Part shown: piece by piece, positions 1-12,100 of the stretch
Layout: each line of letters opens with the position of its first letter
Position numbering within the stretch: the stretch's first letter is position 1
Source: Cristatella mucedo
Taxonomy: Eukaryota; Bryozoa; Phylactolaemata; Cristatellidae
Direction of reading: 5' to 3'
Length of the DNA stretch: 64,000 bases
Assembly: GCA_009760855.2 (NCBI GenBank)
Contig: WPIO01000136.1
Coordinates: 393,001-457,000, forward strand
Translations under genes and position numbers: made by a program
Notes under the pieces: generated by a model
Seen by the model: the letters and a program-made list of their open reading frames with translations, nothing else
What the model was told of the DNA's origin: nothing
Databases searched by the model: none

Positions 1-127
1 GAAAAGCTTTAACGGCTACCACCACCGCTTGCAGTTGGCAATGAAGGACAGCCTACTGCAGGATTCGCTCCCACAACATCGTTCATGAAGAGCGAGCACT
101 TTACCTCCTGAGCTATCACGGCCCCTA
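1..127 (-). mobile_element. tRNA-derived SINE, partial
   Basis: Read on the minus strand, this begins with a tRNA-like head (GCCGTGATAGCTCAGGAGG) and a degenerate B box near 59-73. A body follows containing GCAAGCGGTGGTGGTAGCCG. The body matches the SINEs at 12,305, 14,800, 19,760 and 47,480. The copy runs off the left edge of the window. Confidence 0.7.
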
Positions 128-339
128 AATATAAATGTTGTTCCTTGCACATTGCACTGTATAGATCACTCACACTAACTATTTGCACACATTTGCACTT
201 GCATGACAACACTTTTTCACAAATAGAATGGAGATAAAGCCACCTTGATAGTTAGGGGAAGACCTAGTGATACTCAGATATTTAAAAACATAACATGCAA
301 AATGGGCTCAGCTAGCATTTCTTTTGCAGCTTCAAAACG

Positions 340-1420
340 AAATCTGCGCTTTCTGAGGCGACCACATCATATAGGCCTTCAGTACTACGCAGATGACACT
401 TAGTTGTACCTTTGCTTTGATCGTTCCCAGTTCTCCAGCACTTCGAATTCTTTCAACTTTCACGCAGAATGTATAGCTGACATTCGCACATGGATGCCAG
501 CAAACCTTTTTTAATTGAATGATGATATAACCAACTTACTAGTTATGGTCAAACCGAGTGTGATTAAGAAATTAAAAAACTAAGCGCTTACAATCGGCTC
601 TGACAGTATACCTCCTGCTGTATGTGCACGAAATCTAGGTGTCCTGTTCCACAGTGACCTTTCGTTAGACGACCACATCAAATCCGCAGTCAAATCAGCC
701 TATTCTTAGCTAAATAATATTGCTAAACTTCTGGCTTGCTTAGGCGGAATCCTACATCTAAATGTGTTCATGAATTTGTGACATCCCATCTCGATTTCTG
801 TAACTCACTGCTTCCTGGTCTACCGGACAGTGTAATCAGGCGTTTACAGCTGGTTAAAAACTCTGGAGACAGGCTAGTCTGTCGTGAGAGTTGCAGTTGC
901 CAAATCACACCACTTCTCGCCGACCTGCACTGGCTCCTAGCCAAGCAACGCATAAACTTCAAGGTTCTGTCACTCACTTTTCGGTCCATTCATTCTTGTG
1001 CTCCAGCCTACCTATAAGATCTACTCCCCACTAGGCTAAGCATCGTACCAACCAATTTTCTAAATGTAATCATATAGCTACACCTCGTACGTAACTCAAA
1101 TACTTTGGAAGCCGTGTATTTAGTTCGCATGCTCCCAAGGCCCTGAACTCACTCCCGACTGTTGTCACGACATTCCCTGACTTGACCACATTGTAAAATG
1201 AAGCTACAAATTCATCTGCTCCTAGCAAGATTTGCTTGACACGTTTGAAAAATATTTTTGTGTTTATGCGCACGCTGACGCTGTGCATGTTATTCCTGAC
1301 CACATTGACGTGCTTCCCTTACAGCATTTGAAAAGTGTCGCTCGGAAGAGAGATTAAGTTCTCCGGGGATGTTAGACAAACGTCTTAATAATATCGATAT
1401 TACTATTATTACTATCATTA
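340..1420 (+). mobile_element. LINE-A non-LTR retrotransposon, 3' part, decayed
   Basis: Frames in this stretch contain the reverse-transcriptase YYADDT catalytic motif (about 391-408) followed by a downstream segment ([17 protein letters not shown]) shared with the better copies at 42,440 and 52,945. Stops and frameshifts break it. The 3' end (about 1,325-1,415) is a degraded version of the family hairpin followed by AT-rich triplets. It is the earliest of more than a dozen LINE-A copies in the window and is inactive. Confidence 0.8.
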
Positions 1421-1794
1421 AGTGATAATCACACATAGGCACACACTTTTTGTCTCGGCTTTGATGCGCAGCTTACATACCGTAGGCCACAGCTATTGGC
1501 TAATGAAAATTGAGTCACTGCCTGTTAACTTAATCATTTCAAACCTTTCTCCCCATTTCGACCCTATTTCCACTAAAAAACCACGGACTTTACAAAACTC
1601 CAGTATAGCTTAGCATCAATCAAAAGCCGCATGAGCTCGCAATTCGGCGAAGCCCATTGGCAAGGTAGCTGTGCGTTTACAGCACTCTACAAAAACACTG
1701 GGTTACCGTGAACCGAATATAGACCACTCGCTTAACTAGTCGCTTGCTAAAGGCATATACCTACCATGTTAGTAACCGTTCATTCGACATGGTT

Positions 1795-2290
1795 CCAAAT
1801 TTTTTACCTAACAGCAACCGCACAATACTCGATGCACTAAAGATACTCTGCTCCCTCACCTTCCGATAGAGCACACCATCCATATTCTTTGTAGTATTCT
1901 AAGGTGGAGGAGCATGCCAATAGCAGCTGTTCTCAGCGGCTGTATATATTACAGCTGTTTGCAAAGGCTAATTGGCTGATGATTGCATTTTAATCCAAAG
2001 AATCTGCAGCATGGAATGCTGAAAATCCTCCACTGATGTCTAGTCACAGCTTCTATCCTTCTTGGTACTTTCAGTCTTAACAAAAACGTTGGTCGATCTT
2101 GAACAGAATGCCGGCCATAAGCTGCAGGCTGTTCCACATTACCAGCCGAATTTTCGTCATCGTCCCAAAGAGTTTACCTAAAAGCAATCTAGTACTAGAC
2201 GCACTGAAGAAACACTGTTCGCTCGTATTCTTACAGGGTAGCCCATCCGCATTCTCTGCTGCGGGCTAACATGCAGCCGCTGCTGGCCAT
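1795..2290. repeat. Diverged tandem duplication, period about 365 bp
   Basis: The block at about 1,795-1,905 (TTTTACCTAACAGCAA, then GATGCACTAAAGATACTCTG) reappears in diverged form at about 2,160-2,275 (GTTTACCTAAAAGCAA, then GACGCACTGAAGAAACACTG). Spacing is about 365 bp. There is no coding signal. It may be an old tandem copy of a repeat element. Confidence 0.5.
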
Positions 2291-2519
2291 TGTTCTGCGC
2301 ATATCTCTTAAATGCGAATAAGTATTTTTCTTAGGCTACACAGCTGCAAATTACACCCCTGCTACGGTTAAGAGCTCGGCAGAAGTATCGACTGCTGTAT
2401 ACATGGCGACTTTAATATGTCTTGGCGCTCTTTCACGCATTGCTCGAAATACTCTGACTCTGTACTAAAATACTGTGCCGGAAGGCAAATGAAAGGCGCT
2501 TTCCCGGCGTCATTACTTG

Positions 2520-2690
2520 CATGCTGACACTGTGCATCTCACCCCTGATCATGTTATCCCTGTTGTTTATTGAGCATGCTACCATTAACCATTCGATCGT
2601 CATTCCCCTGCAGCGACTGTAAAGTGCATTGAAAGAGATTGAGTGCTCTGAGGGCGCTATGTCAAATGCAATATTATTATTATTATTGAT
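2520..2690 (+). mobile_element. LINE-A 3' end, truncated
   Basis: Only the 3' untranslated tail remains: a TCACCCCTGATCATGTTATC-like stretch, then GTAAAGTGCATTGAAAGAGA, the GAGGGCGCT half-stem and a short (ATT)n. It is a 5'-truncated copy of the family seen entire at 42,440-43,575. Confidence 0.8.
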
Positions 2691-3058
2691 ATATCAAGCT
2701 GGGGCACCTCGAGTAACACCAGCCTCATTTCAAGATACCACTTGAGAAAGAATATTCGCGAGCTGCCGTGCCCCCCCCGGCTCGCCGCAGGTGGGCGGAA
2801 CCAGCTCCGGTCTTACTGGTGGCGTGGGGGACTGCGTCTGCGATAGCATGGGCTCAGCTATGCAATTCAGCTTTCAATTAACTTCCTGTTTATTAAAATT
2901 AATTAATGTTTTAGACACTTCTATTGATAACTGTGCATCTCGTATGATTCGACGCTCCGAGCTGCTTCCGCAAGCATCCCCTTGGCGCGGCGCAGTCTGC
3001 TGGCGGTGCCAAGGTGAGCTGCCGAGCGAGGGCTGCTGTGCCGACGTCTTCCTCAGAA

Positions 3059-3188
3059 ATGGATTTCTACGCAGTAGCGTATGGATTCACAAAGCTGAAG
3101 ATGTACCCGTTTTTTGACAGCGTACATTTTATTTTGTCGTGCATCACTGTAAGGGAAGACGCTGTGCACTCGCTGGGAACTCAGTCCG
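3059..3188 (+). CDS. TMEM38: TRIC exon 1
   Basis: It codes for residues 1-43 plus one base. It starts MDFYAVAYGF and contains KMYPFFD and VRED, the conserved first membrane region. The donor G|gtaagg is at 3,189. A second GTAAGG at 3,149 lies inside the exon but would break phase with exon 2 and remove VRED. Confidence 0.9.
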
Positions 3189-6100
3189 GTAAGGCGCAGC
3201 CGGCGCTCTGTGTCGGGCCACAGCGAGGTCGCGCGCCACCGCATCCGCGCGTGCCTTGCCCCGAGCGACGTCGCCACCTTTTTTTGAGGTTGCTGTTTTA
3301 TTGGCGGTGCAGCATTGTCTGGCGTGCGTGGCAGAAGCCAGAATTCGAACGCAGGGGGGGACGGGGAGGGTAGTTCCGAAGCTCGCCGCGCGCGCCCGGT
3401 CGCTCTCTTTGCCATTGATCCTGCTCGTCCTTAGCGGACGGTAAGCTTCCCATATATAGATGCAAGGCACATAGCAAGATAATTAGTTCGTTGATCAATC
3501 GAAAGGCGCACTCGTGTGGCTCTATTCCTCTTAATTGGCGACCGGCGCTCGGCGGTACACACGGCGGCGGCAGCGCCGCATCTTCGTGTGGGCGTGCTGC
3601 CCGCAGCTTCCGGCGTCGTCGACCTTGCTCGCTCGCCGCCAGAGGTGGCCGGATTCCGTGGAGCTTTGGTGCACCCGCATGCCGGCGGCGGCGGCGGCAC
3701 CTGCACGCCCGGCTGTCGAGAGGGCGGCGCAGGGGCAGCGGAGGCGGCCCGCCATGCGGCCCGCCATGCGCACGCTGTGCGTTTCGTGGCACCTCGTCGT
3801 GGCGGCCTGCTTGCCGGTCGCCGCGCGGCTGGCGTTTGACGTGGATGAAATGGACGACTTGACTTTTGCTGAGCGGAGGCCACGAGCGTAGCTGTTGAGG
3901 GCAGCAGTGAGAGCTCTCGCCATCGTACGACTTCGCGCGAGTCTGCGAGGCTCCGCCCACCACGCCGATCCGCCAAGGAAGCTGCAGCCGATACGTGGAG
4001 GCTGCTAACTGGAAAATTAGCCCCGAGAGAGTGCCGCCCGAAGTGAAGCTAATAACAGATGTCAGGGCCGAATTGCTGAGCGAAAGCATTAGGAACGGTG
4101 ACTGCCGGTTGTTGTTTATTATTCTCAAGTCCCTTCTCCAAGGAAGTAAGCTAAGGAGACCTATCAATTGCCACACCGGAAACAGCCAGCAGCCTGCCGA
4201 TCTAAATAAGGATAGGGTTAGTCTGTGGAGGGCTCGGGACGGCTATATCCAAAGGAGTTTGTGGAGAAGTTAACTCGAGAAGGGTGGCCTGCTTCCACGG
4301 ATGCTGGTCAATGGTTCACTTGAGGCAAGTGAAACAGCGAATCGCTTTCAGATCCGGGTATCTATTTGTGTTCGAGCTAAGCGTTAGCAGTAGAAGTGAA
4401 TTTTTTGCCTGGTCTCGCTCGTCGTAAGCTCGGCCGTGGCGTGAAGATCGCAGATGATCAATATCGATAATGCACATGTGCCATCTAAAAATGACCACCC
4501 ACTGCGACCAAAGACTGCTTCCACAGCTAGCCGTATCGTCCGATCCCTATCTAAGATTAAGAACCGTCTTCCACGGGACTTGCAAAAAATTTAAGTAGTC
4601 CTTTAGTTCTGACACGGCTAGATTGTTGTAATTCCTCTTTGGTTAGGTTACCGAAAAAAGCCACTCGGCCACTGCAGCTATCAATGAGTATGACTGCAAG
4701 GCTAGTTTAGAAATCCCAGAGGTTTGACCACGTGCATGCTTTGCTGAAAGAGCTTGAATGGCTGCTGGTTGATCAAGAGATACAGAGCAAAGTTCTTACA
4801 CTGATCCACAATGCCTGCCATGGCTTGGCTCCTCTGTACCTAGCTGAACTGCTGCACCAGTTTCAGCCACTTTGCCCCCTCAGGTCCTGTATGGAAAATA
4901 AATGAGCTGTTCTATTACTCCGCTTGCAAGACCGTTGACGGCAGAACCGTTTGCTCTGCAGATCCTAGACTGTAGATCTTATTTCTACAGTTCTTACGCT
5001 ACGACAACTAATGCCCTGCTACCGACTATGGCATATTCTTTCCAGCCGTCCTGGGCGGCTACTTCCATGTTATTCACCACCCTAACTGCTCTCCTAACTC
5101 TGCTATGCTTCTCACTTTCTCTTTGTTGCATGAGATGAAATCTGTTAGCTATCGAATTCGTATCGAAAGCCGCTTAGGCTGTGAGTGCGCTATACAAAAC
5201 TCTACTGCACCCACTTGGTTTTTGTGGCTTTGTGAAGTTACAGATGGAGGTACATTACATTACATAATATCCTGCTTGAGCTGGACACGAGTGACAATGT
5301 AGTCAGCAATGTTGAGCTGCAAACCTATGAAGATGAGCCTTGGTTATACCCGTTGTCCTGGGGCCGTGCAATGCCTGGCCGGTGCACCTGTGCACAGCTA
5401 TTGCAGAGTATGTGCCGGAATCACGGGCTGCCTGCGCCGGGCAGTTACTCACGAGCCTGAGGTTAAACCTCTCCAACCCGAGGTTGAACTGTTTTCGCCT
5501 GCCGGCGGTCATTCCTCGAAGTACTGCCCGGTAGTCACTGGTCTGGTCTAAAGATGTGCCGGGTGTAGTCTGCTTTAAATTCGAAAGACTTGAATTCAGA
5601 GCTCGAAGCCACTGACAGCTGCTCTTTCCTGACAGATTGCTGAGGTTCACTGCTTGCTAGACTGGCATCTCGGCTTTTCTGCTGAAGGTGGGGACTACCC
5701 TATAATGCCCTAGACGGTATTGGAAAAAGTCAAAGGTTAGCTGATTAAGAGTCTCATTTGTCTAGCATTAGAAGAGCTGCAGTGGCTATCACCCTGCTGG
5801 CTGAGGACAATAATGAATTGCATACTGTAGGACTCGAACCGATGACCTCGGTAGTAAAGTCCGACCGCCATAACACTGGGCTAAGGGAAGCAAGAAACGT
5901 GTGCTGGTGTAGTAGTAGTGAGGTGCTTGCTGGTGGCCGCCGATCGGTCAACGTCAACGTCAAGCAAGAAAGCGCTTGGCTGCCCTGAGGTGGCAGGTGC
6001 AGCCAAATGCACAAACTCGTTGGGACTCTTTCCGGCATGATTGCTCAAATCATGAAACACATGCACATGCGGCCTGGTCTGCCGTCAATTGAGGTATGCT

Positions 6101-9100
6101 TTGCCTTCTGTGGCCTCGAAATCCTACCGTGTGCGAACATGACCTGCATGCAGACGATCCAATCGGCACATGCTGCTGTCTTCCAGTAGCAATTTGCTCA
6201 TTAGCTCTGCTCTGTGAAGGATGCTCTCCCCGTGCGTGCGTATCAGAGTTCTCTCCCTGCCTGCAGCATCGAGGCTAAAGGCTGCCAGTCTAGCCAAGTG
6301 AGGCGACGCCATTGCAGTCTGCCCTTCCTCCATCGTAATATACTGATCGCGTAGATTTTGGTCAGAAAAAAATTTAAGCTCGCCAGGCCAAATAAACACT
6401 GGCCTCAAAACTCACCTGAATTCGCAACAGATCCTTACGTGCATTGGGATGCGGAAATGCACCGGTGCGAACACACATGCACACGTTTGTGTGTGCGTGC
6501 GTGCACGCGCACACACACATGCGTGAGTGCGCGCGCGCACACACACATACACACACACACAACATGCACACACGTGCGCACGAGTACGAACAAACTAACA
6601 GGCTCACACACAGGGGAACGTATCGCCGATAATTTACCTGTGTTATCTGTCCTGTTCTTGTGACTGCTACTGGTCGAAGCCTAGAATCTTTATTCGACTG
6701 AATGCCCATCTTACAAACAGGCTAGCATGGGCTGCAAGTGGTTGCACGTCTGTTTGCCGGCGCCATACGGTAGTACGATAGAATGATGTGTGCATGTATG
6801 TGGTGATTGGGATTGTTTTTCCTCCGTAGAGGGTGGAGTTGTACCTCTTAAATCCGCACGGCACGACACACCCTAGCGTGAGATTGATTGCGATTGAGGC
6901 GTAGGCCCTCTTGTGCAAACTCGCACACAGAACGCTTGTCAGTGAGCCTAGACGTGCGTCTGTGTGCGAGTGCCCATGAGTGAGCTCACTTGAGCTAGCC
7001 CCGTGATCTGGCCCCCCCCATCGTAAACGAGCCCCCCCCCACCGTGAGCGAGTTCGCATGTGCACGTGCCGAAGGAGCTAGCTCGTGTGCTGGATGAAAG
7101 TGTTGCAATTTAGTTCGACAGCGAGTCGACGGCAGTGCCATTTGCGGTCGAGTGAGGAAACTGCTGCCGCGAGAGTTTGCAAGTTGCTTAGTTTTCTTTT
7201 ACAACAGTAGCCGATTGATAGGATCTCTGTCTGTCTCACTCTGTCATGCCTTTCGTCTGCGATTGTCTGCTGCTGCTCGTGACCGTCGGCCGGACGTGTC
7301 CATGTCTATGGGGCGTTCATGACAGGCCAATTCTGCTGCAGCAGTAGGTAACAGGGCTTTTGCATCGTGCAGTACGCTGGCAGACGCTATTACACGTGTT
7401 TGAAATTTCGAACAGTGGTTGAGTCTTAAGATGCATACTCGCTCGTAATACTAAAGGCTTTTGTTCGTAGTTTGCAGGTCTACACCCTGCGTAGGTATCG
7501 AAGTAACTTCGCCTAAGTGATACTGCCGGGCCAAATTTAGGCACCAGGCAATGCGCTGCCGCAGGCAAGCACCGTGAGCTTGCCTCCGCCTGTACAGCTT
7601 CAGCTAGCATCGCTCACGCTCAGGCGATGTCCGGAGAGAGCCCCCCATCAGGGCCCATGCCCATGACATTCGAGAGGTTTCGTTAGCTAAGCTATTAGTT
7701 AATTAGCTGGGTCGGAGGCCTGAAATGTGCTGTACAAGTCTATAGCTGCATTGTGCGTGCTTATGGAAGCTAGCTCATCTATGCGGCTACGCTCACTTTT
7801 CCAAACAAGCCAACAAATCAGCTGTTAGCAAACGAATGATTACTAGCGATATTTACAGTAGGCCAAGCATTGACGTCACATGATGCCAACTGAAACTTGG
7901 TTGTCGAACCACAAACTCAGAAGCTAGGAGCAGGCATTAGCTATTCCTGACGAGTTGGTACAAGCTTCGTGTTCGGCGTGCGTCCGGTTCTCCGCATGCT
8001 TTGTTGTGCTGAGCAGGATTCAAGCTCCGGATTGGCTCAGCAAGATTTAAAGGTGCAATTGATTCAAGGTGACCAGATATAGGACATGGTACGGCTGTAG
8101 GATCGTGGAATGTGATTTCATGTCAGCCCTCCTTGCCGATCGGCTGAAAGCCCATGTGCAGAGAGTTTTCATTAACTAACGTTAACCAATCGAGTTCTGG
8201 TACTTCTGCTTATTGCAGCCTTACAAGGGGCTCTTTTTATTGTGAGTTCCAGCTCGTGTAGCTCAGCCTTGTGTGGCTCTCGCCTGCCCGAAGCATAGCT
8301 GCTACAGCGCCAGGCGCGATTTGCAAGCAACGCGGCGTTTTACCGTTAGCAGCTCAACAGTTCTCGCAGAAGCACCCGCTGGCACTGTGGGTTTCGAGCA
8401 TGCTAACTTGTTTCGCCGGGAGCTTACTCATCAGCTTACTCTTTGGAAAGCCTGTCGTGGCCGTGCTTCAAAACACCGATCAAATTTTGCTGTCAACGAC
8501 CATATGGTAAGCATTCAGTGGCAAAATTCGCTCACTTCTATACTTGCTATACAACCCAAATATGATCGAGTTATACTAACTCAGAATGAGTAGCAAATTA
8601 CGAGAGCAAAATTGTTCATATTGAAACAAAAGTACTTTAGTGGCATACGATAAGATGCATAACCCTCATGCCTGAGCCTCACATTGTTTCCTGTGAGCCA
8701 AGAAAATGCTCGAGAATTCAGGCTGTTTTTGCTGCTTCTCAGTCCATTAAGGATTCTGACACAGTCAACGGTTTTGAAGGACATTTCGCTGTAGCATCTC
8801 AGCGCCACTACTCGCTACGATATGCTGTATGTAAGGGGGGCTGTACTTTGGACTTCAGCTGTCAGTGGTTGTCGACTTCAGTATCCATCTATGAGGAATG
8901 AAGGATTTGATTGCCGTTTGCAGAACCAAAGGCTTGACAATGTTAATGCAAGAATGTAAGATATCGATGACCTTGCCTGGCTGCATTTCTTGATAAATAA
9001 GGCGTTGGTGAATTCTTCGAACTTGTTCCCATGGTTGTTGTGTGAATAAACGATAGCCCACCAAAAAGGTTATTAAGAAAACGGCTTACAAAGTTCACAG

Positions 9101-12100
9101 CAAAGGTGTGGGGTAGCTTACAACTTCCGATCGACTGTCCTACTTGAGCTATTGATATGCAGGTTCTGCCCGTCAAAGTCTTAAGCGCTGGGAAAGGGCA
9201 ATAACACGGCGATTAAGGGCTCTCCCGATGAGACTGACTCAGACCCTGCAGCAGACCATGCTAATACCCGTATCAGTCCACATTTAAAGAGGCAGCTCCT
9301 ACCGCATGCTGGAGCAGAATAAACGAATTTTAATTACAATTACCTCGATGGAGTGACAGATTTAATTTAAAAATGGCCTCGAACAATTAATTCGGACCTA
9401 GCTACTAATGACGCAAATTTCAAGCGCTAAAGAGCTTCTGTCAGTGGAGTGATATTTCCAGAGAACTAGTCGAGGTGACTTCAGATTGCTGCAAAATTTG
9501 GAGGCGGCAGAGTGGCTAAAAATACGCGGAGATGGGCAAAGTAACCCGGGATTTCTGCCTTCACGAAGGACAAATATGGCGACTGATTTTTAGTTGCTAC
9601 AAAGAGGTAAGTATTTAAAGAAAACTTGTGATTTTTGAGCAATACGCACGCTACAATATTGAGAAACAATTGCAACTTAAGTATGATGGAGTCGATGAAT
9701 TCCTTTGGTCACTCTAAGATGACAAGCGAGCAGATGGCAGGGCAATAAAAGTCTAGCCACAAAAACAGGTTCACTCCCGCAAAAAGTAATATTGGGACTA
9801 TTCAACTTATAGAGGGGCTTAAGCTGAGCAAATAACTCTGTCGGTGAGGTTAGTTCAGAAGGGTATTCTCACCAGGATTGCCCCAAACGAAACGTTGCTT
9901 GCTAAAAAGCAAAAATTAAGCCCCCTGCAATGGACAAGGGACCACGCCCACTCGACTTGGACTGAATGGCAAAGAATTGTATGGACTAATGAACTAGAGT
10001 TCACTATTTGCTATACTGGTAGGATAGCCTATGCAAAGTGGTTCAACAATGAAGCATGCCACAACGACTGCCTTCAGAGGACGGTCAAGTTCGACACTGG
10101 GAGGAGTGAGTGGTGGTATGTGGCACTAGTACGGCAGCTAGTACCAGAACTATATTGCATAGAAGGCATGGTGGACCTGCATACAGGAATTGACACCTTA
10201 AAATGTCGGTATTCCGAGTGCAATGGCCTTGAGATGGCTAGAATTTTTAAGGCAGCAGGATAATGATCCCAAGCAAACCGTTTGGTCGGCGAGGGAATTC
10301 TTCGACTGCTGTCTCTATCCTCCACTGACTCGATTTGCGATTGCCAAGCGTGAGCCTTGATTTGAATCCCATAGAAAACAATTGGCGTTCCTTGGAGCCA
10401 AGCGTAAGATCATCAATCAAAAAAGCTATTTAAAGCTTATCACGAGATGTTGTATTGAAAGATTGACACTAATGCTGGCGAAATTTGCTTCGCAATAAAC
10501 AATCATGGATTATATTAGTATAGCGATAAAGATAAGGATTGTGGGCTTCTTACCAACCAGCATGTAGGAAGTCTTTAGAAATCATGGAGCCACATCTTAT
10601 TAGCCATAGTTATTTGTTAATTAAATGCTGAAGCCTAGCATGTTTATCTACTACCTTGGCATATGAGCATGCAAAGAAATTTACCCTGAAAGTAGTGCAG
10701 GATAAATTACCTGAGAAGTCCATAGATTTCCTGCCAAGTATGGCAGGTCCATTTAACTTACGACGGCACCTGTAAGAGACCTCGCACAGCCTCTAATACG
10801 ATGGCTAATGATAGGGTAATTTTTGCCTAGTCATTTCTGGAGGGAAGGCGAAGCCTCATCACGTGTTGCTGCTTTCACTCGTCTCTGTGGTGACAATTAC
10901 ATATAAATGAAGATCGAAAACCGTATTAAACTTCAGTTTTCAAAAAGTTTAATGTATTAGTACTAGTAGAGAGATTGATTGCGTTGTGCTTGGGGAGTAC
11001 TATAATATTAAATTTGTATAGCGCCCTCAGAGAATTTTTAAGGCACTTAACATGTGCTGTAAAAGAAGCATGATCAATGGATTAGTGGTAGCCTGCACAC
11101 TGTCAATAAGCTTGACATCGTTAGAGGTGACATGCACAGTGGTAACGTGTAAATATGATCAGCGGAAGCATGCAATGTATCAGCATGCATACGCACACGA
11201 AGGGCAAATTGAAAGGATCCACTAAATACTGCGATAAACAAGTGCATGTTTAGCTTTTTTAAGATGTCGTCAAGTCAGGAGATGTAGTGACGTCAGTCGG
11301 CAGTGACTCCCAGGCTTTGAGATCCTACAAACTAAATGCACAGTGACCAAAGTTTGACGTACGTACGTGATCTAGCTAAATGATTAGATTAAGAAAAGTA
11401 GTTGGTACTTGAGTAGATCTGATAGGTAGACTGAAGCTAAAGAATAAAGGGACCTACAAGTGAGCGAGAAAACCTCGAACCGTTGCTTGACTGGTTGCCA
11501 GTGCAGATCGTCGAGAAGTGTTGTGATGTGCGATTTTGCCGCTCGCGACAGACAAAATCTGTCGCGAATCTAATGCTCTGCAGCTAATGCTAAAGCTCTG
11601 CAGCCTAGCTGCAGAGCTTTGCCAAACTAAAAGCGCCTCGTTGCACATGCCGGTAGAACAGCAAGCAGTGTGCTCAATTTGAGAAAGTTTCCTCGTTCAA
11701 TTTGAGAAAGTTTCCTGCCATCAATGTGCGGATGTCAACAATGTATGCAGCACGGGATGTAAGAGAATTCGACGTGCTGGAGGACTGGGAGGGTCTAAGC
11801 AAAGGTACAAATGAGTGTCATATGCATAGAAGTGAAAGCCTCGATTTGCTTGGCAATCGCATCGTCAAGTGAGTGAGTGAGTGAGTGAGTATATTCTGTG
11901 AAAAGAAGCAGAGCAAGTGCAGAGCACTGAGGTTCTTCGGATGAAGTTTGTCCGTCTACATCTATAACCTGGAGTCTCCAACTGAGATAGGTCCCAAATC
12001 ATTGCAGTGCAGTGCCAGTTATGTCCAGGCGAGATGAGAGGTGCTCGAGAAGGTTTGATGTACAAGATATGATAGGTATGGGAGCTTTGTTTTCTGCAAT

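Larger units (their letters stand above)
2740..3970. promoter_or_regulatory. CpG-rich region around TRIC exon 1
   Basis: GC- and CpG-rich sequence in an otherwise AT-rich neighbourhood starts just upstream of the TRIC start codon and continues through exon 1 to about 3,970. The many overlapping open frames here on both strands reflect base composition. A promoter/5' UTR role is inferred from position only. No TATA box or mapped start site is claimed. Confidence 0.4.

Noticed and set aside
3144-4176. Many overlapping frames of 100-292 codons on both strands after TRIC exon 1
   Set aside because: Simultaneous openness in most frames reflects CpG-rich composition; no recognised domain.
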